Source: Nitrospirota bacterium
GTDB lineage: Bacteria > Nitrospirota > Leptospirillia > Leptospirillales > Leptospirillaceae
NCBI GenBank assembly: GCA_021801345.1
Contig: JAJYYA010000003.1
Location: 24,372 to 88,371 of the forward strand
Direction of reading: 5' to 3'
DNA: 64,000 nucleotides
Shown here: piece after piece, positions 18,570 to 27,909 of the stretch
Numbering within the stretch: position 1 is the stretch's first letter
Layout: every line of letters starts with the position of its first letter
The notes under the pieces: model-generated
What the model was told of the DNA's origin: nothing
What the model saw: the letters and a program-made list of their open reading frames with translations, nothing else
Databases searched by the model: none
Made by a program: the position numbers and the translations under genes

Positions 18570-18644
18570 TGGTGGGCGATACAGGTTTCGAACCTGTGAC
18601 CCCTGCCGTGTGAAGGCAGTGCTCTACCGCTGAGCTAATCGCCC
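18570..18644 (-). tRNA. tRNA-Val (anticodon CAC)
   Basis: A complete cloverleaf is visible on the minus strand. The acceptor GGGCGAT pairs with ATCGCCC, the D arm contains AGCTCAGCGGTAGAGC, and the anticodon stem CTGCC/GGCAG encloses a loop with CAC. The T arm is ACAGG-TTCGAAA-CCTGT. The 3' CCA is encoded. It lies opposite to the surrounding genes, between the exonuclease gene and ileS. Confidence 0.95.
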
Positions 18645-18755
18645 GGATGGGGATTTAAAAGAGCCGGAAAAAACATCCGTTATCCGGAAGACTCATTCTA
18701 GAAAAACCGGCCGAAAGTTTCAAGAAAAAAAACAGGCATCCGAGAAGGAGTGGCA

Positions 18756-21611
18756 GTGGAATTCAAAGAGACCCTCAACCTCCCCAAAACAGACTTTCCG
18801 ATGAAGGCCGATCTCGCGAAAAAGGAAGAAGAGTACCTCAAGTCCTGGGAAGAGGCATCGATCTACCAGACAGTGAAAAACGCGCTGGAGGGGCGTCCAC
18901 TCTTTATGTTGCACGACGGCCCCCCCTATGCCAACGGTCATCTTCATATGGGACACGCCCTCAATAAAATCCTGAAGGATATCCTTAACCGGGTGATGAT
19001 TAAGAAGGGGATGTCGATCGCCTATATTCCCGGATGGGATTGCCATGGGCTTCCCATCGAACACAAAGTCCTGAAAGACTTGGGGAAGAGGCGGGGAGAC
19101 CTCTCCGATACAGAGATCCGGGCACGATGCCGAGAGTCGGCGGACACATTTGCCACAATCCAGGCGCAGGAATTTCAGAGAATGGGAGTCCTTGGCGACT
19201 TCGCAAACCCCTATCTCACAATGAGCTGGGATTATGAGGCAGAGATCCTGCGGACACTTGCGCGCATGGTCGAGGATAACAGGGTCTACAAAGGGGAAAA
19301 ACCCGTCCTCTGGTGCGGCGTCTGCGAAACGGCCCTTGCCGAGGCCGAGGTCGAGTATGCCCCCCATCGATCAAGCGCCGTTACCGTCCTCTTCGAATCC
19401 TCGAACATGGCAAGAAAAAGATACTATCCTATCTGGACCACGACCCCATGGACACTTCCGGCCAATCAGGCGGTCGCGGTGGGCCCCGACATTCCCTATA
19501 CCATTCTTCAGATCAGCGAGAAGGTCGGACCCCTCCTTCAAGGGGTCGAGATTGTCGTGTCTTCCGAGATCTTTGAAAAAGTCAAAAATCAACAGAACTC
19601 CGTATGGAAAGAGATCGGGGAAAAATCAAAAAAAATCACGGAAATTAAGGGGAAAGATCTCGTATTGGATAACCCGTCCCTGACACACCCGGTCATCAAG
19701 GGAAAGCGGGTCCCACTCGTCGGAGCAGAGTTTGTCGGAACGGACCAGGGAACCGGTCTTGTCCATATAGCTCCGGGACATGGAGAGGAGGACTTTCAGG
19801 TAGGAGAAGAGTACAAATTAAGCCGCGAAACTCCAGTCGACGAAAAGGGACGATACGGGGACGCAATTAAGGAACATGTCGTCGAATGGGTCGGAAAAAA
19901 AATTGGAGAACTCTCCCCAGAAATCATCTCCTTTCTCGAAAAGGGGCAGATTCTTCTTCAGAGCGAAACGATAGAACACTCCTACCCCCATTGCTGGAGA
20001 TGCAAAAACCCTGTGTACACCCGGGCGACAGCGCAATGGTTTTTGTCGTTGGAAAAAAAGAACCTGAGACAAGACACTCTCAAAGCCCTTGGAACGGTTG
20101 AGTGGATCCCGGAAAAAGGAGAAAACAGAATCCGGGGAATGATCGAAACAAGGCCGGACTGGTGTCTTTCCAGACAGAGAGCGTGGGGAGTGCCCATCCC
20201 AGCGATCCACTGCAGAACATGCAACAAGACGTCACTGGATCCGCTTCTGGTCAATAAAATGGCAGACAAAACGGAAAAGGAAGGGCTCGACTTCTGGTTC
20301 GACGACAGAAAACGGACATTGTTTCTTGAGGACTATCACTGCATCCATTGCAAAGGAACGGAGATCGATCGCGAAAAGGATATCCTCGATGTCTGGTTCG
20401 ATTCGGGAGTCTCTCACGAGGCGGTACTCAAAAAAAGAAAAGACACAAAATGGCCAGCAGATCTCTATCTCGAAGGATCGGACCAGCACCGGGGATGGTT
20501 TCACTCCTCCCTTCTGACCTCGATGTCTCTTGAAGGAGCGCCCCCGTATCGTTCCGTGCTGACGCACGGTTTTGTCGTCGACGGTCAGGGTCGCAAGATG
20601 GCCAAAACTCTTGGAAATGTCATCAGCCCCAAGGAGATCACAGAAAAATATGGCGCCGATGTCTTGAGGCTTTGGGTCGCCTCGGCCGATTACCAGGAGG
20701 ACACGAGACTTTCTCCTGAAATCGTCAATAACATGGTTGATTCGTACAGAAAGATCCGAAATACAATCCGGTTTATACTGGGGAATATCAACGACCTGAA
20801 GGAGAACACACCAGGACAGCTCTCGAAAGATCCTCTGGACCGCTGGGTCCTCTCAGTTTGGGAACGAACCAAAAAAGAGATCCTCTTCTCCTATAATGAA
20901 AAGAGGTTTTCCCAGGTTATCAGTCAGCTGAACAATTTTTGCGCAGTCACCCTTTCGGCGCACTACTTCGACATCGTAAAGGATCGACTCTACGCCGAGG
21001 CCCCCGAGGCCCCTTTACGAAAGGACACACAGAAAACGCTCCGCCTACTACTCGACGAAATCCTCCCTCTCATTCACCCGATCCTCCCGTTTACGACGAC
21101 GGAGATCGTTCTCCACGACAAAACGGGAGCGGATTACGAGAAAACGAAGGACCGCCCAGAGGCGGCACTCCTCGACATCGTAACAAGACCCTTTCCCGCA
21201 CTGGCCCCGGAAAGAGAGTGCCCCTCTCTCGAAGAATCCATTGAAAGGCTCCTTGAAATCAGGTCTGTCCTGGGAAAGATCTCGGACGAGCTCAAGAAAG
21301 AAAAAATTCTCAGGACAACAATGGAACTCTGGCTCGATCTGAGCGGAGAATTACAGACCCTCAATACAGAAAATTTCGGAGAGGATTTCCTGAAGAGTTT
21401 CTTTATCGTGTCACGGCTGACCTGGAACGAAAAAAGCACACCTCAGGCACTGGGCGAATCCGAACTCGGATTTACCGAAGGAAAAATCCGGCTGTTTAAG
21501 GCTCCGGGGAAAAAATGCGAACGGTGCTGGCTTATCCGGGAGAACACCGGGAAGAATCCGGAGAGTCTTCCCATTTGCCAGAGATGCCATGAGGTTGTCA
21601 AACATTCATGA
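18756..21611 (+). CDS. ileS: isoleucyl-tRNA synthetase
   Basis: Class I aminoacyl-tRNA synthetase with editing domain. The HIGH motif is in PPYANGHLHMGHAL near residue 55. The editing domain contains TTPWTLPAN. The second signature, normally KMSKS, reads KMAKT here (GRKMAKTLGNV). The C-terminal zinc-binding Cys pairs are CERCW and CQRCHE. GTG at 18756 is chosen because AAGGAG ends five bases upstream; a GTG at 18750 overlaps that site. Length 951 residues, the bacterial type. A CCCCTCCC/GGGGAGGG stem-loop lies between its stop and lspA. Confidence 0.95.
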   Translation: MEFKETLNLPKTDFPMKADLAKKEEEYLKSWEEASIYQTVKNALEGRPLFMLHDGPPYANGHLHMGHALNKILKDILNRVMIKKGMSIAYIPGWDCHGLPIEHKVLKDLGKRRGDLSDTEIRARCRESADTFATIQAQEFQRMGVLGDFANPYLTMSWDYEAEILRTLARMVEDNRVYKGEKPVLWCGVCETALAEAEVEYAPHRSSAVTVLFESSNMARKRYYPIWTTTPWTLPANQAVAVGPDIPYTILQISEKVGPLLQGVEIVVSSEIFEKVKNQQNSVWKEIGEKSKKITEIKGKDLVLDNPSLTHPVIKGKRVPLVGAEFVGTDQGTGLVHIAPGHGEEDFQVGEEYKLSRETPVDEKGRYGDAIKEHVVEWVGKKIGELSPEIISFLEKGQILLQSETIEHSYPHCWRCKNPVYTRATAQWFLSLEKKNLRQDTLKALGTVEWIPEKGENRIRGMIETRPDWCLSRQRAWGVPIPAIHCRTCNKTSLDPLLVNKMADKTEKEGLDFWFDDRKRTLFLEDYHCIHCKGTEIDREKDILDVWFDSGVSHEAVLKKRKDTKWPADLYLEGSDQHRGWFHSSLLTSMSLEGAPPYRSVLTHGFVVDGQGRKMAKTLGNVISPKEITEKYGADVLRLWVASADYQEDTRLSPEIVNNMVDSYRKIRNTIRFILGNINDLKENTPGQLSKDPLDRWVLSVWERTKKEILFSYNEKRFSQVISQLNNFCAVTLSAHYFDIVKDRLYAEAPEAPLRKDTQKTLRLLLDEILPLIHPILPFTTTEIVLHDKTGADYEKTKDRPEAALLDIVTRPFPALAPERECPSLEESIERLLEIRSVLGKISDELKKEKILRTTMELWLDLSGELQTLNTENFGEDFLKSFFIVSRLTWNEKSTPQALGESELGFTEGKIRLFKAPGKKCERCWLIRENTGKNPESLPICQRCHEVVKHS

Positions 21612-21690
21612 TCCCCTCCCTGCCGCTCATGCATGAAGGGGAGGGAGTATGGTAGAATGAATCAAGGGATAAAACGGCAAGGAGAAAAAA

Positions 21691-22197
21691 ATCGCAAAGA
21701 GATGGATTGTCTACGGAGGGATTTCAGCCACGGTTTTCATGATCGACCAGCTGACGAAGTCCCTTGTTCAATCAAGACTTGACCTTTTTTCTAGCGTCCA
21801 GCTCATCCCCCACTTTTTCAGAATTGTCTCTGTAAGAAATACTGGAATCGTCTTCGGTCTCTTATCGGGAAGGGGCGAGGGAGGACACCAAGGCTTCTTG
21901 ATTGTCTTTACCATTCTGGCGATGCTTGCAATCCTTTTCTATAGCCGAAAGAAGCTCCAACAAGGCGCCCTTGAAGTATACCCTCTCGCCCTCATTTTAG
22001 GAGGGGCCGCAGGAAATCTTTTTGACAGAATTGAACACGGCAGAGTCATTGACTTCCTGGATTTTTATATAGGAAATGCCCATTGGCCGGCATTCAATAT
22101 TGCCGATTCATGCATCGTCGTCGGGGTAGGATCCCTTCTCTTCCTTCAATGGAGGGAGGAGAAGGTCAGGACCGGCTCATCCGCCCGGCCGGAATAA
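21691..22197 (+). CDS. lspA: lipoprotein signal peptidase (signal peptidase II)
   Basis: Inner-membrane aspartyl protease that cleaves prolipoproteins. Four hydrophobic segments are present. The catalytic motifs are NLFDRIEHGRVIDFLDF and FNIADSCIVVG, with an Asp in each. The first ATG (21739) would cut off most of the first membrane helix. An ATC at 21691 lies six bases after AAGGAG and gives a 168-residue protein starting with the usual Lys/Arg/Trp segment. No ATG, GTG or TTG exists between the upstream stop at 21670 and that point. ATC is therefore the preferred start. Substrates include the lipoprotein at 63476-63784. Confidence 0.88.
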   Translation: MAKRWIVYGGISATVFMIDQLTKSLVQSRLDLFSSVQLIPHFFRIVSVRNTGIVFGLLSGRGEGGHQGFLIVFTILAMLAILFYSRKKLQQGALEVYPLALILGGAAGNLFDRIEHGRVIDFLDFYIGNAHWPAFNIADSCIVVGVGSLLFLQWREEKVRTGSSARPE

Positions 22198-22238
22198 CAA
22201 AAAAACTCGCTACGACACGAGCTAAGGAGGAGATGGGC

Positions 22239-23144
22239 ATGGACCAGAACGCAAAAAGCCGCATCACCCGCATACAACTGGCTCTTGAAAACAATGAATG
22301 GCTAAAAGCCTTTCATCTGGCCGAATCGGGTGTCACAGACAACCCCGACATAATGCCGTTCAAGTACCTGATGATCGATGCGCTTATCGCAGGAGGGCGC
22401 TTTGACGAGGCCTCAAAAAAGATTACCCTCTGGAGAAAAGATGTTCCCAAGGATCGAAAACTTGGGATCTATGCCCTTCACCTGCTGATTTACTTCAAGG
22501 AATTCGACGAGGCGGAGCGCCTTGGAGAGACACTCCTTGAAGGCTCCCAAAACATCGTCGAAAAACGGGATATTATCCTGCATCTGGCTTTTGCCGCCCA
22601 CGGGAAGGGGAATCCAAGAGGGGCCATTCTCCTCTTGAACGACCTTCTTTCCGAGGACCCGCTCAACACCGATGCCTACGAGACCATAGGAAAGATTTAC
22701 TTCGAACATGCCCGATTTGAAGAGGCAGAACGCTATCTCTTGGCTCTCACCGACATCGACCCCCTTCACCCGAGGGTCCACCAGCTTCTAGGGCTCCTTT
22801 ATTCGGAACAGGGAAAGTGGGACGAGGCGATCATGGAGCTTGAGGAGGCCGTCGAAATCGAGCCGAGCGATGAAACGATGCGGGAGTTGGGGTGGACCCT
22901 CAACATGGTGGGCGACAAGGATGGAGCGATTAGCGTTCTTGAAGAGGCCCTCGACATGAATCCCATGAACCTCCAGGCACGAATCGACCTCGGGACAATT
23001 TTCATGGACCAGGAAAATTACGAGCGAGCCCTGGCCGAATGGAAAATCGCCCAGAAACAGGATCCCGGGAATTCGGCCATCAAGTCCAACATGGAAAAGG
23101 CCAGGGAAAAGGTTGAAAAGGATCGATCCATCAGCCGGCATTGA
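22239..23144 (+). CDS. tetratricopeptide-repeat protein
   Basis: A 301-residue protein made almost wholly of TPR helices. Repeats are clearest in the C-terminal half, for example NTDAYETIGKIYFEHARF, HPRVHQLLGLLYSEQGKW and NLQARIDLGTIFMDQENY. There is no signal peptide, so it is probably cytoplasmic and a protein-protein scaffold. Start: ATG 22239, eight bases after AAGGAGG; the ATG at 22233 is too close to that site. The partner is unknown. It lies between lspA and the pseudouridine synthase in one operon. Confidence 0.8.
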   Translation: MDQNAKSRITRIQLALENNEWLKAFHLAESGVTDNPDIMPFKYLMIDALIAGGRFDEASKKITLWRKDVPKDRKLGIYALHLLIYFKEFDEAERLGETLLEGSQNIVEKRDIILHLAFAAHGKGNPRGAILLLNDLLSEDPLNTDAYETIGKIYFEHARFEEAERYLLALTDIDPLHPRVHQLLGLLYSEQGKWDEAIMELEEAVEIEPSDETMRELGWTLNMVGDKDGAISVLEEALDMNPMNLQARIDLGTIFMDQENYERALAEWKIAQKQDPGNSAIKSNMEKAREKVEKDRSISRH

Positions 23145-24159
23145 CCGTCTAAGACACATGCTCCCGACCGGACCGGACGGAGAACTATCGACCGATCTGT
23201 CAACCCAATGCCGCATGTACCAAGTCGACCCGGGAGAATCAAAAAAAAGGCTCGATCACTTCCTCGCTCAAAGCTGCCTTCCCTTTTCCCGGTCACGAAT
23301 ACAGAAAATCCTCGACGAAGGGCTCATCACCGTCAACGGTTGCATCGAGCCCGCATCCTATCGGATTCGAGGAAATGACCTCATTACCGTCCACATCCCT
23401 CCTCCCTCGCCGGCCGAAGACACGCCAGAGGAGATGGATCTCGACATCCTCTACGAGGATGCGTCGCTTCTGGTCATCAACAAACCTCCGGCCCTTGTCG
23501 TGCACCCTGCGCCGGGACATCCGAACGGGACACTGCTAAACGGTCTTCTGGGCTACCTCACAAAAGGGCATCACAACGAGTCCGAGGGACCTGCGAGAGC
23601 CGGACTCGTCCATCGCCTCGATCAGGATACGTCCGGACTCATGGTTGTGGGAAAAACCTCCGAAGTCGTGGACGGGCTTATGGTCCAGTTCCGAGACCGT
23701 CAGGTCTCAAAAAGCTACCTGGCCCTGGCCATCGGCATCCTTCCCTCGAAGAGGGGTCTGATCGATGCCCCCATTGGGCGATCGACCGGTGACCGAAAAA
23801 AATTCGCCGTAACGGCCTCAGGAAAACCCTCTCAAACGCGTTACCGTGTCGTGAACAGTTATCTTGAGGGCTACTCCCTGCTCGATATCACCCTCCTCAC
23901 CGGACGCACCCACCAGATCCGCGTCCATATGCATCACCTCGGCCACCCACTGGCAGGAGACCCTGTATACAAAAAACGGGGAAGAAAGGAGTCACACCCC
24001 TTCCCCAGGATCATGCTCCATGCCGCAAAGCTAAGCTTTACCCATCCCGTCACACAAGAAAGACTCGACTTTTCGGCTCCCCTCCCGAAAGATATGGAGG
24101 AAGCCCTCTCGACCCTCCATCCCCTTCCCCAGGAACCTACACCCGACCCGAAACCCTGA
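23113..24159 (+). CDS. rluD: RluD-type 23S rRNA pseudouridine synthase
   Basis: An S4 RNA-binding domain (KRLDHFLAQ to LITVNG) precedes the catalytic RluA-family domain. The catalytic Asp is in HRLDQDTSGLMVV, and the later motif GRTHQIRVHMHHLGHPL is typical. The TTG at 23113 gives 348 residues and overlaps the TPR gene by 32 bases. ATG codons at 23158 and 23215 are alternatives that keep the S4 domain; none has a clear ribosome-binding site. Assignment to RluD rather than RluC or RluA is by length and S4 domain. Confidence 0.85.
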   Translation: MKRIDPSAGIDRLRHMLPTGPDGELSTDLSTQCRMYQVDPGESKKRLDHFLAQSCLPFSRSRIQKILDEGLITVNGCIEPASYRIRGNDLITVHIPPPSPAEDTPEEMDLDILYEDASLLVINKPPALVVHPAPGHPNGTLLNGLLGYLTKGHHNESEGPARAGLVHRLDQDTSGLMVVGKTSEVVDGLMVQFRDRQVSKSYLALAIGILPSKRGLIDAPIGRSTGDRKKFAVTASGKPSQTRYRVVNSYLEGYSLLDITLLTGRTHQIRVHMHHLGHPLAGDPVYKKRGRKESHPFPRIMLHAAKLSFTHPVTQERLDFSAPLPKDMEEALSTLHPLPQEPTPDPKP

Positions 24160-24164
24160 TAAAG

Positions 24165-24200
24165 AAAAAAACGGGTGCCGCACAACGTACGACACCCGTT
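24165..24200 (-). terminator. intrinsic terminator of the DUF1015 gene
   Basis: AACGGGTG at 24170-24177 pairs with CACCCGTT at 24193-24200. On the minus strand the stem is followed by a run of Ts (24169-24165 and beyond). It lies between the convergent ends of rluD and the DUF1015 gene. The T-tract is on the minus-strand side only. Confidence 0.75.
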
Positions 24201-24226
24201 AAAAAAGAACCGCTAATAAGGTCAGG

Positions 24227-25510
24227 TTAAAGCTTTGCCATCACCATTCCCGTCAGCGGTTTTGGATAGAAGTAGGTCGACTTCTGCGGCATAAGCTCGC
24301 CTCTTTGAGAGACTCCCTCGATCACCTTGGCGGAGACGGGCCGGATGAAGAAGCCTAGGGCATATTCCTTCGCGACAAAAACCTTTTCCATGACCGAACG
24401 GTCCGACTTGTCGTACCGGAGGAGATCTTCGGTGCGAATACGTTCAGGTGTGATAGAAAGAAGGGGTGACAGAACCGCTTCCTGAAGCCAATAGGTGTCG
24501 AGTCCCTTGACTCCTTCCCCGCGGGTTACGTTCAACCGGCAAACAAGAAGCTCCTCGGTATCGCGCACAGCAACCCCAATCACCGTCTCCCGGGGATCGG
24601 AGTGGCGAAGCTCCGTGAGAAAACGGTCACCGTCAGATTTTGGCATTCGCGTGATCGTGGCACGCGCGGCAAGCGCATCGAGAAATCCGGAGATTCCGTC
24701 GGAGCCGGGGTTTCGCACAAGCCTGTGAGTGGGAAGAACTGAAAGATTTTCGTCCTCCATCGCCGCAAGAAAGACAGTCACAAACTCGTAAGGCGCATTC
24801 GGATCCGGAGAGACCTCGAGACTCCTGCGATAGTTTCTGTAAGCCAGATAGGTTTCGTAGCGGTGATGGCCATCGGCAATGTAGAGAGACTTTTTTCGAA
24901 AAAGATCAACGACCTCTTTTAAAACAGCGGAGTCGGTCACCGCTCCGAGTTCGTGAAGAACCCCATCGCCATCGGTACAGCGGAACCTCTCGACGGATTT
25001 CGCTGAAAGAAGACTCACGACCTCGCGGGAAGCATCAGGGTAGAGCAGATAAATCTGGCTGAAGGAGCAGGCTGTAGCCTTAAAAAGAGCCATCCTGTCC
25101 TCCTTCGGTCCCTGAAGAGTCCGCTCGTGGGGATAGACAATTTTCTTCTCCCATTCCTCAAGGCGTATACGACCGACAAAGCCCCGGATCTTTCGGGCGT
25201 TACCGGTGAGCGGATCGGTAAAGGTCATCGTATAAGGGTAGAGAGCGGGAACGGGATCAACTGTCAAAACATGTGCGGCAAGCATCCTGTCGAGATCCTT
25301 CCTGGCCCGGGTATACCGGTTCGACTCGGGGGTTTCCGGATCGGGCGGGAGGGGGAGCTCAAGACGAATGACATTATCGGGATGCTTGTCGTGAAAACCT
25401 TTCTGGGCTTCCTTGGAAATGATGTCGTAAGGGGGGGTCGTCAAATTTCCGATCGCACTTTTGAGAGACTCCGCGTACACCAGCCCGTTAAAGGGAATCA
25501 GGTCGGCCAA
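24227..25510 (-). CDS. DUF1015 family protein
   Basis: The 427-residue protein has the conserved blocks of this uncharacterised family: ADLIPFNGLVY at the N-terminus, LTTPPYDIIS, YPHERTLQGPKEDRM and the signature YIADGHHRYETYLAYR. The family is sometimes annotated as a putative HTH or SpoOJ-like protein, but no function is established. TTG at 25510 follows GGAGGAACG and places the family N-terminus exactly at the start. The frame is open a further 29 codons upstream without similarity. A terminator follows at 24165-24200. Confidence 0.85.
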   Translation of the reverse strand: MADLIPFNGLVYAESLKSAIGNLTTPPYDIISKEAQKGFHDKHPDNVIRLELPLPPDPETPESNRYTRARKDLDRMLAAHVLTVDPVPALYPYTMTFTDPLTGNARKIRGFVGRIRLEEWEKKIVYPHERTLQGPKEDRMALFKATACSFSQIYLLYPDASREVVSLLSAKSVERFRCTDGDGVLHELGAVTDSAVLKEVVDLFRKKSLYIADGHHRYETYLAYRNYRRSLEVSPDPNAPYEFVTVFLAAMEDENLSVLPTHRLVRNPGSDGISGFLDALAARATITRMPKSDGDRFLTELRHSDPRETVIGVAVRDTEELLVCRLNVTRGEGVKGLDTYWLQEAVLSPLLSITPERIRTEDLLRYDKSDRSVMEKVFVAKEYALGFFIRPVSAKVIEGVSQRGELMPQKSTYFYPKPLTGMVMAKL

Positions 25511-25574
25511 CGTTCCTCCATTGATAGTCGCGTGAAAGGTAAATGAGGAGAAAGTTCCTGGTATTCTCCGGTGG

Positions 25575-26573
25575 TTAGGTCTCCCTGGAAATGACAAATT
25601 CCGAGAGAGAGAGAAGATGCTGCTTCGGAAGAGAGTCTGGAAAACAGGAAAGGCTTTCCTGCGCTTTTCGGGTAAACTCCCGGGCCCGGGAAAGCGAGTA
25701 GTCGATCGAACCGGTCTCCCGCATCAACTGAAGAACCTCTTCGAGATCCCCGTTTTTGACAAGACCCGAACCGATCTTCGACACGATCCGGGCCCGTGAT
25801 GGTTCGGAGGCCTTAGAAAGGCAATGAATCAAGGGGAGAGTCATCTTCCCTTCGGCAAGATCCCTTCCCAGGGTCTTGCCCAACTTTTCCTCGCTCGCCA
25901 TGTAGTCGAGAGCATCATCGGCCACCTGAAAGGCCATCCCTACGAAATAGCCAAAACTGTCAAGAGCGTTCTTTTCCTCGTCCGAAACTCCGCCAAGGAC
26001 TCCACCTAGCCGGCATGTGCTCGCTGTCAGGGTCGCTGTCTTGCAAGCAGCCACATTGTAATACTGCTCTTCGGTCGCATCGAGGTTGCCGTCGAGAAAG
26101 AGTTCGAGGATCTCTCCCTCGGACATTTTCTTGCAGGCAAGTGTCAGGGAGTCGTTGATCTCGTGGCTGTGAAGCCCCATGGCAAGCCAGAGGGAGTTCG
26201 CATAGAGAAAGTCTCCGACGAGAATAGCCGACTGATTACCCCAGCGCTGATGAGCTGCCCTCTTGCCCCGGCGAACATCCGCATTGTCCACGACATCATC
26301 GTGGAGAAGGGTCGCCGTATGGATCATCTCGACGACCGCAGCCAAAAGAATAGGGTCGGGCCCCTCCGCATCCGACAGGCGAGAGGAGATCACCATAAGA
26401 AGAGGACGAAGCCGCTTGCCCCCCCCGGAGACGATATAAGAGGTCATCTCACTGGCCAGGGGAACAATACCGGTCAGCAATTCGCGTAGTTTAACCTCAA
26501 CGGACTCCATCTGGTCGCGATAGGAGGTCCAAATGCTATTGACGCCCGACTCAATAAGTGGATTCATGCCCAT
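25575..26573 (-). CDS. trans-polyprenyl diphosphate synthase (octaprenyl/solanesyl type)
   Basis: Chain-elongating prenyltransferase that makes the side chain of respiratory quinones. The first Asp-rich motif is LLHDDVVDNADVRRGK at about residue 90, and the second is QVADDALDY near residue 217. The GGGKRLRPLL substrate-binding motif is also present. At 332 residues it is IspB-like; the product chain length cannot be told by eye. The ATG at 26573 starts the protein. The DUF1015 gene follows 64 bases downstream. Confidence 0.9.
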   Translation of the reverse strand: MGMNPLIESGVNSIWTSYRDQMESVEVKLRELLTGIVPLASEMTSYIVSGGGKRLRPLLMVISSRLSDAEGPDPILLAAVVEMIHTATLLHDDVVDNADVRRGKRAAHQRWGNQSAILVGDFLYANSLWLAMGLHSHEINDSLTLACKKMSEGEILELFLDGNLDATEEQYYNVAACKTATLTASTCRLGGVLGGVSDEEKNALDSFGYFVGMAFQVADDALDYMASEEKLGKTLGRDLAEGKMTLPLIHCLSKASEPSRARIVSKIGSGLVKNGDLEEVLQLMRETGSIDYSLSRAREFTRKAQESLSCFPDSLPKQHLLSLSEFVISRET

Positions 26574-26618
26574 AAGATTAAGCTTTGCCTTCGATTATTG
26601 TCAAGAAAACGTGAGCCT

Positions 26619-27002
26619 TCACGGCTCTCTCCCCGGCCGGTAGGAGGTAATTTCGATCCAGTGACCATCCGGATCCTGAAAATAGAGAGAGTGCGCAACC
26701 CCATGGTCATCGCAGCGATAAGGAATCCCTTCCGCCTTCAGGGTTTCCGTTGCCGAAACAAAGGAGTTTTCATCGGTACGAAAGCAAAAGTGCCGAATCG
26801 ATGGCTCCACGGAGGGCGGAACGGCCCCCTTGGCGTCGAGGAGCGCAAGGCAGGTTCCTCCGATACAAAGAAAGGCCGGGTCAGTCCCCCATTCCGGGGC
26901 AAACGTATGGACCAGCCCAAAGAGTCTCCGGTACCATAAGAGGGAAGACTCGACATCGGAGACAGGAATGGCCACATGGTCCAGCCCGCTGACCCTAATC
27001 AT
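26619..27002 (-). CDS. VOC (glyoxalase/bleomycin resistance) superfamily protein
   Basis: Small protein of about 127 residues with two beta-alpha-beta-beta-beta modules. Metal-ligand positions are visible: GLDHVAIPVSD (His) at the start, RHFCFRTD in the second half and WIEITSY (Glu) at the end. The substrate cannot be named. The pattern is close to methylmalonyl-CoA epimerase and to generic lactoylglutathione-lyase-like proteins. The ATG at 27002 is nine bases after TGAGG. It is separated by 11 bases from the upstream outer-membrane protein gene. Confidence 0.75.
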   Translation of the reverse strand: MIRVSGLDHVAIPVSDVESSLLWYRRLFGLVHTFAPEWGTDPAFLCIGGTCLALLDAKGAVPPSVEPSIRHFCFRTDENSFVSATETLKAEGIPYRCDDHGVAHSLYFQDPDGHWIEITSYRPGREP

Positions 27003-27013
27003 CGGAGACAACC

Positions 27014-27781
27014 TCAGAACAGGGTGATATATCCCACCTTGACAGGGATAAGGGTGACCGAGGATGATGAGAGCCCGGAGCCGGAAAAGGGTCCTGACTG
27101 ATTTTCATAGTCTATTTCGAAGAAAAGTCCCTGGTGCTTCACCGTCCCGAAGGGAATCATAATTCCCGGACCGACGCGAAAGGCAAAAGCAGTAGCGCCG
27201 ACACTTTGTCCGTTGCTCGCCGTCGAGGCATTGAAGGCGGGACCGAAAGCAAACTCGAGATAGGGAATGATATTGACAGGATTTCCGGCCACCACAAGAG
27301 GAAAACCACCGCCATTGGCAAAGAAATATTGGGCTCCAAGCAAAACAGGAATGTTGGTGTCATTTCCGAAGGCATGGACCGCAATGCTTCCTGTCAAAGC
27401 GAGATTCTTGTAGACGGTATACCCGCCTTCGAGCCCAACAAGAAATCCTGTACCCAGACCGGTATTTCCGATCGCACCTGTCACTTGGGGGCCAGAAGCC
27501 GGAACAAATCCCATGTCGGCCTGAAAAAGGATTTGTCCGGGAGCGCCGAGCGGGTTCACTGTCTCGGGGGAGCTGGCATCGGTCTGACCTGAAAAATCGG
27601 GCAGACCGTCCTGGTTATCTATGTCAATGGCCCAGGAAGGCGAGGAAAGAAAGATCGCCAGAAAAAAGAGTCCGAGGAGGGGGGAAAGGAGGACCCTCCC
27701 TGCCGACCATCGTCGTCGACTGGCGATCCGGGACGCGGGGCTGGACGAAAAGCGCTCGGAAAGGATGTTCCTCTCCTCCAC
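27014..27781 (-). CDS. predicted outer-membrane beta-barrel protein
   Basis: A hydrophobic signal segment of about 20 residues follows a basic N-terminal stretch and ends in SSPSWA, a good signal peptidase I site. The mature part of about 200 residues has alternating polar and apolar strands with Gly and aromatic residues (GGYTVYKNLALTGSIAV, IIPYLEFAFGPAF, LFFEIDYENQSG). It ends in Phe, as outer-membrane barrels do. The GTG at 27781 gives an unusually long 35-residue n-region; a downstream ATC behind GGAGG is another possibility. No specific function is recognised. Confidence 0.65.
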   Translation of the reverse strand: MEERNILSERFSSSPASRIASRRRWSAGRVLLSPLLGLFFLAIFLSSPSWAIDIDNQDGLPDFSGQTDASSPETVNPLGAPGQILFQADMGFVPASGPQVTGAIGNTGLGTGFLVGLEGGYTVYKNLALTGSIAVHAFGNDTNIPVLLGAQYFFANGGGFPLVVAGNPVNIIPYLEFAFGPAFNASTASNGQSVGATAFAFRVGPGIMIPFGTVKHQGLFFEIDYENQSGPFSGSGLSSSSVTLIPVKVGYITLF

Positions 27782-27909
27782 AATAAAAAACCTCGTCTAC
27801 TATTAAAGGCCGGCATTTTGAAAAAAGCCAGGCCCCCGGACCATGATAGAATGGCTCCATGTTATCACGAGTTCAGAAAAACGACAATCTTTTAAAGGAG
27901 AGTCCCCTG

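Noticed and set aside
21612..21660. CCCCTCCC/GGGGAGGG stem-loop between ileS and lspA as a terminator
   Set aside because: The stem is good but no T-tract follows on the plus strand, so termination is not supported.
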